This document shows, one piece after another, positions 26,885 through 36,345 of a stretch of 64,000 nucleotides of DNA. Position numbers and translations under genes: made by a program. Origin of the DNA: Rhizobiaceae bacterium (GTDB lineage: Bacteria > Pseudomonadota > Alphaproteobacteria > Rhizobiales > Rhizobiaceae); assembly GCA_014238155.1 (NCBI GenBank), contig JABABQ010000062.1:124001-188000 (forward strand), in the 5' to 3' direction. The stretch's first letter is position 1. Each line of letters begins with the position of its first letter. The notes under the pieces were generated by a model, which made no database searches, was not told the origin of the DNA, and saw nothing but the letters and a program-made list of their open reading frames with translations.

Positions 26885-28075
26885 ATGAAGAAGTTTCTAT
26901 GTATTGCGTGGTTTATTGCGTTAACCGGCTGTAATGTTATCAATAGCTATAGAGTTACGGGTGATGATGCCAAAGAGCCCACCCAGAATGCTTCGGGAGC
27001 TTATTTTTTGCCCAAGCATCTTGTCGTTGCCACCATCGATTCTACCGGCATTGTCGTAGAGTCTAAGGCCGTTCAAGACCGAACGACCCTGCTGCAGGTT
27101 GGGCTCAAATTATCCGGGCTGTCACACGATACCATCACGGTGGCATATAAGGATGGGTTGCTGTCGAAGGTTACAAGTATTGCGGATGACCAAACCGGGG
27201 CAGTGTTAACTGAACTGGCCCAGGCGGCAGGGCGGTTTCGAACAAACATCAATCCCAAAGATGACAAGGAAATACCATTCGTGATTGAGTTCGATCCGTT
27301 TGATCAGGATGAGTCCGAGATGGCAAACAACATAATCGGGAATAAATTTCCAGGAACCTGTGTTGAGGTCGAACTGGTGCCGGGATCTTGGAGTAGAGGA
27401 TGCGGGCCACGTTCCTTGGAGTCCTTGCTGGTCGACTTGCCAGATCCGGAAGAGTTGCGCGATACGATCAAATCCGTTGAACCGGGCATATATTACAAAC
27501 GCTCACTGGATCATCGGGTGCATATTGTATTCAAACGAAAGTCTGTTGGACTTCACACACTAAAATTCGCAAACATCGCTCCGGTGTTCAGGATTGATGT
27601 CAACAGAACAACGTTTGTTAAGCGTAAGACTGAGATAGATTTCGAAGACGGCGAACTAACTTCGGTTATGGTTGACAAGCCGTCTGAGGTGCTGGGTTTT
27701 GCAAAACTGCCGGTTACGCTCGCGAATGCATATATTTCAGGAGTCGTCGATGCGTTCGCTCAGCGCAAGTCGGTGCAAGAGGCTCGGGCATCTTTGATGA
27801 ACCAGCAGGCCGCCACTTTGAAGGCTGAGCAATCGTTGATTGAAGCGCAAATTGCGGCAGCAAATAATGCCAATTCACCTCAGGAACGATCTGCGGCGCT
27901 GGCGTCTATTTCCCGTTCAACCAATTTCCAAAATGGCGGGGCTAACTCAGGATCGGCTAACCGCATAACCTATCGTTCTCTACAAAATTTGAAGGACTGC
28001 CAACGGGTCTTAGAAAAAACTGAAGCGCAGTGCATTGAGACGTTCCGAATTCTCAATACCAATGGTCAAGACTAG
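26885..28075 (+). CDS. Predicted lipoprotein of unknown function
   Basis: A 396-residue protein not recognised. The start is the ATG at 26885, with GAGGGT just upstream; an ATG 12 bases earlier lacks a site. The lipoprotein signal MKKFLCIAWFIALTGC ends in lipobox LTGC with Cys16. The middle (about 100-270) is mixed alpha/beta with no motif recognised. The C-terminal 120 residues are Ala/Gln/Glu-rich and probably helical or coiled (VQEARASLMNQQAATLKAEQ then SLIEAQIAAANN), ending in a Cys-containing tail. Its stop touches the next start (TAGATG), so it is coupled to a trypsin-like protease. It may anchor or chaperone the secreted hydrolases that follow. Confidence 0.8.
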   Translation: MKKFLCIAWFIALTGCNVINSYRVTGDDAKEPTQNASGAYFLPKHLVVATIDSTGIVVESKAVQDRTTLLQVGLKLSGLSHDTITVAYKDGLLSKVTSIADDQTGAVLTELAQAAGRFRTNINPKDDKEIPFVIEFDPFDQDESEMANNIIGNKFPGTCVEVELVPGSWSRGCGPRSLESLLVDLPDPEELRDTIKSVEPGIYYKRSLDHRVHIVFKRKSVGLHTLKFANIAPVFRIDVNRTTFVKRKTEIDFEDGELTSVMVDKPSEVLGFAKLPVTLANAYISGVVDAFAQRKSVQEARASLMNQQAATLKAEQSLIEAQIAAANNANSPQERSAALASISRSTNFQNGGANSGSANRITYRSLQNLKDCQRVLEKTEAQCIETFRILNTNGQD

Positions 28076-29083
28076 ATGCTTCGATATGCATTGATAGCTT
28101 GGGCTTTGCTTTGCAATGGTCCGATTGCACATGCTAAAGCCGCCAATGCTGGTTCGAACTTGGAGCAGACAAATTTGGCACCTGCATGGCTGAACAACCC
28201 CATGCTCAAGACCAGCAACAGCAATCCTGGCAACGAAATTATTGGAGGTGCGCTGAGTAATGATCGGCTCATTGTCGGCATTGTCGTCCAGCACAAAGGC
28301 AAGCAAAGTGGAATATGTTCGGGCCTTAGGATAGCGCCTCAAGTTGTCTTGACAGCAGCTCATTGTTTTTGCCGGGATGGTCAGGTCACCAGGTTACCTC
28401 CACTGGTTACAAATCAAACTTATATTAACTCGCGGCCTAAGGCGATTTGGATCGAAGCCGTGGCGTTTCAGGTGTTTCCTGGTTGGTCATGCAAGCGTTC
28501 GTCAGTTCATGCTTATGACCTGGCTTTGATATATTTAGCAGATTCTCCAGAAGGTGTTGAACCCCTTCAGCAGTCGGTTCGCAAGGTCCCGAAAGAGAGC
28601 CAGATCAAACTTCAGCCATCCTGCAATATGTTTTCCCTTTTCCCCAATATCCGCAACATTGACCAGTTGGTATCGGAAAACCACTCCAAAATATTGGTCT
28701 CAGGATATGGATACCAAGAAAAAGACAAAATCGGAACGCGAAACGAAGTCGAGCTTGGTGTGAGTTCGCTGACCTGCAGAAGCGAACTTGCATCCAATCT
28801 CGGTTGTCGATCTTTCAAAGAGTTCATTTTGGGAGCCGGGCAACGAGATTTTGGGCGTCGCGATGCATGTGGAGGAGACAGCGGCGGTCCTGCATTTGTC
28901 AGGGATGATGACGGAAAACTCATTCCAGTCGGTGTGGTTTCAAGAGGCGTAAGGAGGCACGGTCCATTTCAAAAGGGGGCCTGCGGAGCAGGCGGTATTT
29001 ACACACACATTGGTGTTCCAGAAGTGCAAAGGTGGTTGGTGAACTCTGGCGTGCGTCAAAATTCTGAGCCTTGTTTGAATTGA
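28076..29083 (+). CDS. Secreted trypsin-like serine protease (S1)
   Basis: A 335-residue chymotrypsin-fold protease with signal peptide (MLRYALIAWALLCNGPIAHA-KA). The mature enzyme has its His in VVLTAAHCFC (H96), Asp in HAYDLALIYL (D148) and Ser in DACGGDSGGPAF (S269). D263, six residues before the serine, matches the trypsin S1-pocket Asp, so cleavage after Lys/Arg is predicted. IIGGALSNDRLIVGIVV resembles the IIGG/IVGG mature N-terminus, so it is probably a zymogen activated by cleavage before Ile. Several cysteines could form disulfides. It directly follows the lipoprotein gene, with a 600-base gap after it. Confidence 0.88.
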   Translation: MLRYALIAWALLCNGPIAHAKAANAGSNLEQTNLAPAWLNNPMLKTSNSNPGNEIIGGALSNDRLIVGIVVQHKGKQSGICSGLRIAPQVVLTAAHCFCRDGQVTRLPPLVTNQTYINSRPKAIWIEAVAFQVFPGWSCKRSSVHAYDLALIYLADSPEGVEPLQQSVRKVPKESQIKLQPSCNMFSLFPNIRNIDQLVSENHSKILVSGYGYQEKDKIGTRNEVELGVSSLTCRSELASNLGCRSFKEFILGAGQRDFGRRDACGGDSGGPAFVRDDDGKLIPVGVVSRGVRRHGPFQKGACGAGGIYTHIGVPEVQRWLVNSGVRQNSEPCLN

Positions 29084-29684
29084 CTTTGAACGAGAACTTG
29101 ATGCCGCTTTGGTCACCAAAATTCAATGATTGCGATGCGGCCACGCGACCGCCCGTCAATGTGCGGACGCCAAACTTGCTCCTAACAAAAAGTGTCGTTG
29201 TTTGCCGACACATTTGAATGTTATTTAGCCAACTGGAGTTTGCAACTCATAGTGCAAGGTCAATCAACAATCGCGTTTGTGAAATGAAGTATACCGACGG
29301 TGACTGTATTGCGCGTCGACGATAACAGGACGGAGTGGTTTGCAGAATTGCAACGTCATTTTTTGACCGCTACGCGAGGCCATTTACAGCCACTGAGTCG
29401 GACAAATAATGCTGCAGAGCGGGACGCAAAGTTTCGCATAAAATCGACGATTTGCAGGCCTCCATACGCTCGGGGTCAAGTGATTTCTACTCACAAAATG
29501 TCGGGCGAATTTAATGCTTTGACCTATTTGGCAACCCGCAAGCAGACGCCTGAAAATGGAGATGAAATGCGTGTTGCACATCTGTTTTGATACACAGCGA
29601 CGAATGCATAAACTTGCATGGAGTGAAGTATTGTAATACAATGAGTTGCTTTCCATTTGATGAAATTCAATTGAGGAACGTTAT
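29084..29684. other. 601-base gap inside the protease cluster
   Basis: No supported gene. An open frame at 29300-29590 (GTG start, no ribosome site, no motif) is probably chance. A small hairpin (GTGTCG at 29192-29197 with CGACAC at 29206-29211, flanked by A and T runs) could be a weak terminator for the first two genes. The amidohydrolase promoter should lie in the AT-rich last 100 bases. Confidence 0.4.
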
Positions 29685-31448
29685 ATGAGGGCACGTACAA
29701 GTATTGCGCAAGACAAGCGCAATGCTCAATCTGGAATGAAATTACAGATTCTTCAGAACTTTGTCGACAAATCGACAAAAGATGAAACTCGTGTGTTTGA
29801 ACGCCGGAATTTTATGTTTGGTTTTGGCGCTGCAATAGCAGGGATATCGCTGACTGGATGCGAAAGAGTGAAGCGGTTTTTCCAGCCCGAAGTGCCGTCG
29901 TCAGCCATCGACATCCACACACACATCTTCAACGGGCGCGATGTGCCAGCTGTCGGCTTTCTCAAACAAGTTATCCTGCGCGAAACACATGCGTCCGTTG
30001 ATGCCGATATCACCTCAGATGCATTTCTGAAATTGCTCAAAACCGTTCTACTGATGAACACCCCAACGGCAAAGGCAGAACTGGACCAGATTGACAACAA
30101 GTTTAAGCGGCTCGCACGAAATGAGGCCATGGCACAAGACGAGAGCAATGTTGCAGAAGCCATAGCTCGGTTCAGCCGGGAGGGTGGTGGCCAAACCACT
30201 GGATTGAGCACAACGCGCAATGCGGAAACTCGGATACTTGATCGGATCGCGAATGAAGTGAATGCAGCGGATATTCGGCGAAGCTTGCAGACGCCCGAAG
30301 CTCAGGGCCGTGCACTTTCTGCGAGAATATTCAAACGGGATACAACGGCCATTGTCGGCCCTGGCAAGGAACGCGAATATGTTCACCGTTCGCCGTTTTT
30401 ACAGACTATCCGATGGGCTGGGATGCTTACACGAGCACGAGTGGACATTCTTGCCGAGTTGGACCGTCTTTATGGTGGGCCGGGATTGATAAGAGTATTT
30501 TCGCCCTCGTTGGTCGACTTCCAGAAGTGGTTTCTGACTCACGAAGACACTTCTCCCGTGGAGGATCAGATAAAGCTATTGGCGGCAATCGCACGCCAAA
30601 ATACGACATCTTTGATCCTACCATTCGCACCCTTCTGCCCGCTTCGTGCAGCATTGGAGCGCGAAGATACCCCTGATGTTGATCCATTGCGGATCATCAA
30701 AACTGCTGTTTTGGAGTTAGGGTTTGTTGGTGTGAAGCTCTACCCACCCATGGGGTTCCGACCGATTGGCAATCGGGTGGATCTGACGTGGGTTCCGCGC
30801 AAGCCACTGGGTGGCGGGTCGGCGCTCGACCGCGAGTTGGAGGCGCTGTACCTGTGGTGCGTGGAAAACGAAGTGCCTATCAAGGCCCACGCCAATAACT
30901 CCATAGCTGCTGGACCTAATACGGGCGCATTTGCTGATCCTGCCGGATGGCGAGAACTGATGCAGGATTCGAGATTTTCATCGCTCCAGCTAAACCTCGC
31001 ACATTTCGGCGGTTTCGACGAGACGGCATCGCATGGTAGTTTTACATCGCAAAATGACTGGGAAGAGACATTGGGAGAGATGGTCGATACATTCCCAAAC
31101 CTCTATTTCGACCTCGGCTACTGGACAGAAGCTGGCACCGCCGATGATCGCGGTCGGTCGCGGGTAATTGAGCGCACCAAGAAGCTGCTTGCCAGGTCGC
31201 CCAAGATGGTGGAACGCATGATGTATGGCTCTGACTGGTCAATGATTGGTCGAGAGCCAAACCATCCAGCCTATCTCGCAGACGTGCAAGCAACGTTGAT
31301 CGATTTGAAGCTCAACGACGAGCAGCGACAGCAGGTTATGGGAGGAAATGCTGCAACCTATCTGGGACTCGACCGCGACGGTTTGCAGAAGCAGCGAGTC
31401 GCGGCGGTATATGCCGCTAACCCCATCTTTTCTGAATCATTTATCTAG
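29685..31448 (+). CDS. Exported amidohydrolase-family protein, Tat-type lipoprotein signal
   Basis: A 587-residue TIM-barrel amidohydrolase (amidohydrolase 2 type). The N-terminal 40 residues are polar, followed by a twin-Arg pair (ERRNFMFGFGAAIAGISLTG then C) with a possible lipobox Cys at 59. The metal motif HTH is at 78-80 (IDIHTHIFNG); KLYPPMGF, IKAHANNS, LNLAHFGG and YGSDWSM match the remaining metal and catalytic strands. A GAGGAA site precedes the ATG. Export of such an enzyme is uncommon, and placement among secreted proteases suggests it works on extracytoplasmic material. The roughly 170-residue helical segment between strand 1 and the rest is unusually long. Confidence 0.8.
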   Translation: MRARTSIAQDKRNAQSGMKLQILQNFVDKSTKDETRVFERRNFMFGFGAAIAGISLTGCERVKRFFQPEVPSSAIDIHTHIFNGRDVPAVGFLKQVILRETHASVDADITSDAFLKLLKTVLLMNTPTAKAELDQIDNKFKRLARNEAMAQDESNVAEAIARFSREGGGQTTGLSTTRNAETRILDRIANEVNAADIRRSLQTPEAQGRALSARIFKRDTTAIVGPGKEREYVHRSPFLQTIRWAGMLTRARVDILAELDRLYGGPGLIRVFSPSLVDFQKWFLTHEDTSPVEDQIKLLAAIARQNTTSLILPFAPFCPLRAALEREDTPDVDPLRIIKTAVLELGFVGVKLYPPMGFRPIGNRVDLTWVPRKPLGGGSALDRELEALYLWCVENEVPIKAHANNSIAAGPNTGAFADPAGWRELMQDSRFSSLQLNLAHFGGFDETASHGSFTSQNDWEETLGEMVDTFPNLYFDLGYWTEAGTADDRGRSRVIERTKKLLARSPKMVERMMYGSDWSMIGREPNHPAYLADVQATLIDLKLNDEQRQQVMGGNAATYLGLDRDGLQKQRVAAVYAANPIFSESFI

Positions 31449-31491
31449 ACCGGGGGCAGACGTTTTTTGAAATAATTGGAGGGAATTAATT

Positions 31492-32715
31492 ATGAAACGC
31501 ACCATTATTGCACTCATGTTTTGCCTGCCCGTGGCCGGGCTAGCACAACCTATTGATCCGGAATCCGGTGAAAAAGAACTGGCGCGACTAGCAGAAGATG
31601 CCCGCAAGGCTAAGGCCGAACTCACTTTCCAGGAATTTCGCGATCAAACGCTGTACTTGCCTGATACGGGAAAGTTCTATGTCAACGGGGATACGCCCAT
31701 ACGCAATGAAAAACTGTTGCGGGAGTTTTGGGCAAAGAATGTGCAGCGGAAACCGAATATAACCGAAAGCGGTTCGCCCGAGTTCACCATCCTCAATGTT
31801 GGCGGACTTGATCAGGTCTGGAACGAAGTTCAAAAGCGGAGACTGACCTATTGTGTCAGCTCAGCCTTCGGTGGTCGTCATACTCAGGTAGTTGCCGAGA
31901 TGGAAGCCGCCAGCGCGGCGTGGGAAGCCGTGGCCGATGTTGATTTCATATACCTGTCGCAAGAGGATGGTGCATGCGATCAGACCAACCCGAGGGTATT
32001 GTTTGACACAAGGCCCGTAAACGCTGGCGGCCAGTTTCTGGCAGCAGCCTTCTTTCCCAATGACCCGCGCCAGGCCCGCAGCGTCGTGATAGACCAGTCT
32101 TCCTTTGAGCTCGATCCAAATGGCAATCTTTCTTTGCGAGGAATTTTGCGGCACGAATTGGGTCACACGGTTGGCGCGCGGCATGAGCATACAAGGCCAG
32201 ATGCAGGAACCTGCTTTGAAGACCAGGACTGGCGTGGAGTGACCGACTATGATGGGTTTTCGGTGATGCATTACCCGCAGTGCAACGGGCTAGGAGACTG
32301 GTCGTTGCGACTAACCAATGCGGATAAAAGTGGTGTAGCCTGCATCTACGGGGCAGCCGCGGGCTTTGCCATCGACCCAACAATCTGTGCGTCTGCGGGA
32401 GGCATGCCCGTCGCCGACACACAAAGTTTTGGACCCTTTGAAATTGCCGAAGACGGGTGGAAATCAATAGCAACCATGCAAGTGACACCGGGCACGCCGG
32501 TCCAGGTCAAGATGACAGGAAAGGGAGATCCAGATCTCCATGTGTCGCTCGACATTCCCGCCGCACCGGGCGCCTACGATTGTCGACCCTACACGACCGG
32601 TGCAGATGAGGTCTGCGATATTATTGTGCCCGCAGATCGATCGTTGTTGTCGGTCGGGGTGCACGGCTACTTGGCTGGGAGTTACACCGTTTCCATTACC
32701 GCAACACGGCCGTGA
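31492..32715 (+). CDS. Secreted metzincin metalloprotease (astacin/matrixin-like) with C-terminal PPC-like domain
   Basis: A 407-residue zinc protease with signal peptide MKRTIIALMFCLPVAGLAQP (cleavage after about 18-20). The zinc motif HELGHTVGARH is at 221-231, followed by EHTRPD as in astacins, and the Met-turn SVMHY is at 257-261, so the active site is complete. The preceding segment is probably a propeptide. The last 90 residues (VTPGTPVQVKMTGKGDPDLH to the end) look like a bacterial pre-peptidase C-terminal (PPC) domain that is often removed after secretion. GGAGGG precedes the ATG. It lies 43 bases after the amidohydrolase. Confidence 0.88.
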   Translation: MKRTIIALMFCLPVAGLAQPIDPESGEKELARLAEDARKAKAELTFQEFRDQTLYLPDTGKFYVNGDTPIRNEKLLREFWAKNVQRKPNITESGSPEFTILNVGGLDQVWNEVQKRRLTYCVSSAFGGRHTQVVAEMEAASAAWEAVADVDFIYLSQEDGACDQTNPRVLFDTRPVNAGGQFLAAAFFPNDPRQARSVVIDQSSFELDPNGNLSLRGILRHELGHTVGARHEHTRPDAGTCFEDQDWRGVTDYDGFSVMHYPQCNGLGDWSLRLTNADKSGVACIYGAAAGFAIDPTICASAGGMPVADTQSFGPFEIAEDGWKSIATMQVTPGTPVQVKMTGKGDPDLHVSLDIPAAPGAYDCRPYTTGADEVCDIIVPADRSLLSVGVHGYLAGSYTVSITATRP

Positions 32716-32744
32716 TTGTACAAAGTCGCAAAAGGAGCAATGTC

Positions 32745-34982
32745 ATGACAATACTTAAATCGATACTGATTATGGCCGCGACAATGGTGGCACATGCGGC
32801 AATGGCCGGAATGGTTGTGCCACAGGTCGCGCTCGAATGGCGGTCGAGCAGTAACAATGCCACCGAGCTGTCGGAAGAGATCGAAGAGCTTTATCTGGCA
32901 CTCTATAATTCCGGCAATCTGAACTTGCAGACAGTCGAAATCGGCGCGCCTCCATTTATGGAAGCCCTGCTTAGGAGCAAGGGCGTGATGCATGGTGCGC
33001 ATTTTCCGGTTTCCGTGGACGCGATGTTGTGCGATCTCAATCCGCTAGTCTGCAGCCGCCGCAAGGTGCCCGCGGGAGCAACCGAACTTTTAAGTCCGAC
33101 CACGCATGTCGGTGGTTACATTGCAAGTCGTGGAGAATGGCGCACCAGGGCTGGGCAATCCGTTAGTATTCCTGATTACGGCTTTCAACAGATCACCACG
33201 CTGGTGCGCATTCCGGCACCTCAAGGCTGGTCGCCCAAAGACTTCACACCCGACCCCGCAATGGATTGTTCAGCCTGGAAGTCGACCTGTATTGGAGTAG
33301 TGGAGCGCTACAATCCTAAATTGCTCAAGACGCGCTCCGATGAAGTGTCGATTACGGTGCCGCAGCTTCGACTGGAGACAACGATCTTACTGCGCCGGGA
33401 TGATGCGTCTGAATTCTCGCGCCAACTCGAGCAAATCCTGGGAGCACGCAGTTCGATTCAGAACCCGCATGAATTCAATGAGCTTAGCACCGCATCGAAA
33501 GTCTGGGTGGATACGCTGTCAAAGCAATCACCCAATGATCTCACGCTTGGCACGATCCGTCAAAATCTCCGACCGCTCGGCACCATTAAAAAATTTGGTG
33601 TCGGTGATGAACCTCTGGTCGGTCAACAAATTGATCTGTTCAAGTTGATCAACCATCCCTTCGCACGGTTTGAGGAGTTTGGTGAGAGCCATGCACGCCC
33701 GGTTGATGTGCTGATTATCGATTTTCCAATTTCAACCGGGCATTGCGATCTGGTGGATCTGAAGTTTGCAGATGGCGCTGAAATCGCCTCGCCCGCTGGT
33801 GCAGCGGACGGTGACGGAACCGAGGTGAACAACGGGTCAGTAACGAATGGTAGTGCAGGGAACCAGAGCGCGACAGCCAATTGTGCCGTAATTGATCAGC
33901 TGGCATTGTCGGATGCTGATCACACGGCTGCTGTGGCAGGAGTTATCGCGTCGAAAGAAAACGGCAAAGGCATGGTCGGGATCAATCCACACGCACGGCT
34001 GTGGATGATGGGACTCAACAGGAACCTGTTGGCAGACGAGCAAATCACATCATTGGCGCGTAAAATCAAGATTGACATCCCGGATGAAGTGCGGGTTGCC
34101 AATCTGAGTTTCGGTGTGCGGCCGCTGATTGTCGGCCCTAACGATTTCCGCGAGGCCGTGGAAGTTCATGGCAGTCGACTTTTAGTTGTCGCGGCTGCGG
34201 GCAATGAAGGGCTGGAAATGATGCCGGACAACTGCCAGATCCTTCCAGCGTGCTTCAACAAACTTGACAACGTTATCACTGTAGTTGGTCTGAACAATAA
34301 TTTGAAAAATCCTGGTATATGGCAGTCACAGACCGCCGGTTCCAACAGCAGTCCAAATTTTGATATCGGAGCACCTGCGGAAAATGTATTGACCACTGTG
34401 ACCAACAATCGTTTCGCAAAGAAAACGGGCACGTCATTTGCCGCACCACAAGTGACCGCTACAGCGTCGCTGATCTTTGCTGCGGGTGAGTACATTTATG
34501 GCGATAGCCTGGGAGGTGGGCAGATTGCGCCCAAAGTCGTCAAGGACCGTCTGATCTATTCTGCAGATTTCTTTTCCGGACTTGCAGGAAGGCTTTTTGC
34601 CGGGCGTTTGAATGTGGAGCGGGCAATCAATGTACGCGATGCGCAATTTGAGCTTTTTGACGGACGTCGCATCGTCGGGCAGGTGATCACCGCACCTGAC
34701 GAGTTCGTTTGTCGCACTCCGAATGTGGCCCAGCGATTTCAGAAGTGGTATGATGTGCGCCGGATAAGCTGGAATAAAGCCAAAGGACGCCATTTCCTGT
34801 TCCGGCATATTGATGGCGAACTTGGCAGCCGCCTGGGCCAGTTGGATCGCGATCACTCGTGCTTGATCCGAACACTCTCGGCTCCAGTCGAAGTGCAGAC
34901 CTCCACCGACGGTACACCTGTCGTAGTGTCGTTCCACTTTAAAGATATCCGTGATTACACATCCCCGCTGTTCGACGAATGA
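32745..34982 (+). CDS. Secreted subtilase (S8) with atypical active-site motifs
   Basis: A 745-residue protein with signal peptide (MTILKSILIMAATMVAHAAM-AG). The ATG at 32745 has AGGAG upstream and gives a proper signal; an earlier GTG-type start is not needed. About 300 residues of unrecognised N-terminal region precede the protease domain. The triad is Asp326 (DVLIIDFPIS), His393 (ADHTAAVAGVIAS) and Ser564 (TGTSFAAPQVTAT), with oxyanion Asn in VVAAAGNEG. The His motif lacks the usual GHGT glycines. About 150 residues follow the domain. The stop overlaps the next start by four bases (ATGA). It is likely made with the metalloprotease and V8-like protease as one set. Confidence 0.85.
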   Translation: MTILKSILIMAATMVAHAAMAGMVVPQVALEWRSSSNNATELSEEIEELYLALYNSGNLNLQTVEIGAPPFMEALLRSKGVMHGAHFPVSVDAMLCDLNPLVCSRRKVPAGATELLSPTTHVGGYIASRGEWRTRAGQSVSIPDYGFQQITTLVRIPAPQGWSPKDFTPDPAMDCSAWKSTCIGVVERYNPKLLKTRSDEVSITVPQLRLETTILLRRDDASEFSRQLEQILGARSSIQNPHEFNELSTASKVWVDTLSKQSPNDLTLGTIRQNLRPLGTIKKFGVGDEPLVGQQIDLFKLINHPFARFEEFGESHARPVDVLIIDFPISTGHCDLVDLKFADGAEIASPAGAADGDGTEVNNGSVTNGSAGNQSATANCAVIDQLALSDADHTAAVAGVIASKENGKGMVGINPHARLWMMGLNRNLLADEQITSLARKIKIDIPDEVRVANLSFGVRPLIVGPNDFREAVEVHGSRLLVVAAAGNEGLEMMPDNCQILPACFNKLDNVITVVGLNNNLKNPGIWQSQTAGSNSSPNFDIGAPAENVLTTVTNNRFAKKTGTSFAAPQVTATASLIFAAGEYIYGDSLGGGQIAPKVVKDRLIYSADFFSGLAGRLFAGRLNVERAINVRDAQFELFDGRRIVGQVITAPDEFVCRTPNVAQRFQKWYDVRRISWNKAKGRHFLFRHIDGELGSRLGQLDRDHSCLIRTLSAPVEVQTSTDGTPVVVSFHFKDIRDYTSPLFDE

Positions 34983-36115
34983 GAGTTTTCGTACTTTGTA
35001 TCTGCCTTTTGTGGGCGGGATCGGTCTCGGCTCAGAACCGACCCGTTTTAGAAGCTTTTATTGATGGTCAAATTGAAGCTCGGGACATTCGGATCTCTGC
35101 TGCACAATGGACTGAGCCGCCGGTTTTGTGGACCGACGAAATTAGTGTGCAGGGTGCAGCCTACATTCGCGTCCTGCTCCGCGTTGAAGGCCCGGCCTTT
35201 CCGTCCGGCGCAAGGGTCAAGTTTGTAGGAACACTTGGACAGGAGTTTAGCGTTCAGCTCGATACGGTGGGAGTTGGGGGGTACTGGAGCAATCTGCTGC
35301 CACTTGGTCGCGCGCGTTTTGCGCTCGTATCGGAACTTCCTGTTGATGCTTCGTCGGTTCTGGTGATCGACAGTGTGGCAATCCAGAGCACCAAACTTGT
35401 GCCATTCTCGACGCATGGAGAAAACCAGCTGACGATGTTGAATGCGTCAACGGTTCCCGAGCACCTCAGGCAATTGGGGAAGCCGGTGGCTTTTCTGTCA
35501 TTTATTCGTGACGGATTTGCCCGAACCTGCACTGGATTCTTAATCTCACCGAATCAATTGGTGACCAATGAGCATTGCATTAACAGTGAGGCAACCTGTC
35601 GCTCGATGACTGCGTCGTTTGGCTTTGAGGTGGACGAGAATGGGCGCCTAGACTTCGGGCCACAATTGCGGTGTGCGGGATATGAATCAAATAAGACAAA
35701 TTTCGATTTGGATATAACGGTGGTTACGCTCGATGGCGTGCCCGGCGACGGTTTCGGTCACGTTGATATTTTCAACCCAGGTTCTGTGGAAATGCGCCCT
35801 CTGGTTATTGTGCAGCATCCCGGATCTGAACCGAAACAGATTTCGATTATAGATTGTGTGGCGGCTGAAATTTACGTGGAGGGCCGTGCCGCCGGATCCG
35901 ATTTCAGCCATACATGCGACACTGCAGGGGGCTCATCTGGTTCCCCAGTCTTTGATCTGGAGGGACGGCTCGTTGGATTGCATCACTTCGGCTTCCAAGA
36001 CGGCCAAAAGTGGAACGAAAACCGTGGTGTGCATATTGAGCTAATTTCAAATTGGTTGCGGTCGGTTTTATCCGATTCCAACAATTCTACGGGTGATGTA
36101 CCAGCAATCGAGTAA
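34979..36115 (+). CDS. Secreted V8-like serine protease (S1)
   Basis: A 378-residue chymotrypsin-fold protease with a short signal peptide (MRVFVLCICLLWAGSVSAQN). An N-terminal domain of about 150 residues precedes the catalytic part. His199 is in LVTNEHCINSE, the acid is D243 or D245 in NFDLDITVV, and Ser320 is in TAGGSSGSPVFD, the motif typical of V8/glutamyl-endopeptidase-like enzymes. Unlike the protease at 28 kb, there is no trypsin-pocket Asp in the equivalent position of the CDTAGGSSG motif that would assure Lys/Arg specificity. It overlaps the subtilase stop by four bases and is the last gene of the chain. Confidence 0.87.
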   Translation: MRVFVLCICLLWAGSVSAQNRPVLEAFIDGQIEARDIRISAAQWTEPPVLWTDEISVQGAAYIRVLLRVEGPAFPSGARVKFVGTLGQEFSVQLDTVGVGGYWSNLLPLGRARFALVSELPVDASSVLVIDSVAIQSTKLVPFSTHGENQLTMLNASTVPEHLRQLGKPVAFLSFIRDGFARTCTGFLISPNQLVTNEHCINSEATCRSMTASFGFEVDENGRLDFGPQLRCAGYESNKTNFDLDITVVTLDGVPGDGFGHVDIFNPGSVEMRPLVIVQHPGSEPKQISIIDCVAAEIYVEGRAAGSDFSHTCDTAGGSSGSPVFDLEGRLVGLHHFGFQDGQKWNENRGVHIELISNWLRSVLSDSNNSTGDVPAIE

Positions 36116-36345
36116 TGTTCCGGCATCAGCAGATGTGCGGTGGCGGTATTGCCAGGTTGTTGGCGACAGATTGTGAAGCATTTGCAAAGGCAGGATCATG
36201 GTATCATTTCGGCGATGTAATTGACCACTCTGTCTCGGCCATTATGTGTAGAAGTTCAGACTTGGAGGATCCGTTTGAGAATACGCTCAATTCGCCGGTT
36301 TTGGCGTAACAAAACTCTGGATTCAATGCTAGACTACCTCCACAG

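Noticed and set aside
29300-29590. 96-codon plus-strand frame in the protease cluster gap
   Set aside because: GTG start without a ribosome site, no recognised motif and no coupling to neighbours; kept only as a remark on the gap.
36115-36309. 64-codon frame directly after the V8-like protease
   Set aside because: Starts at the protease stop but has no ribosome site or recognised motif; too short to support.
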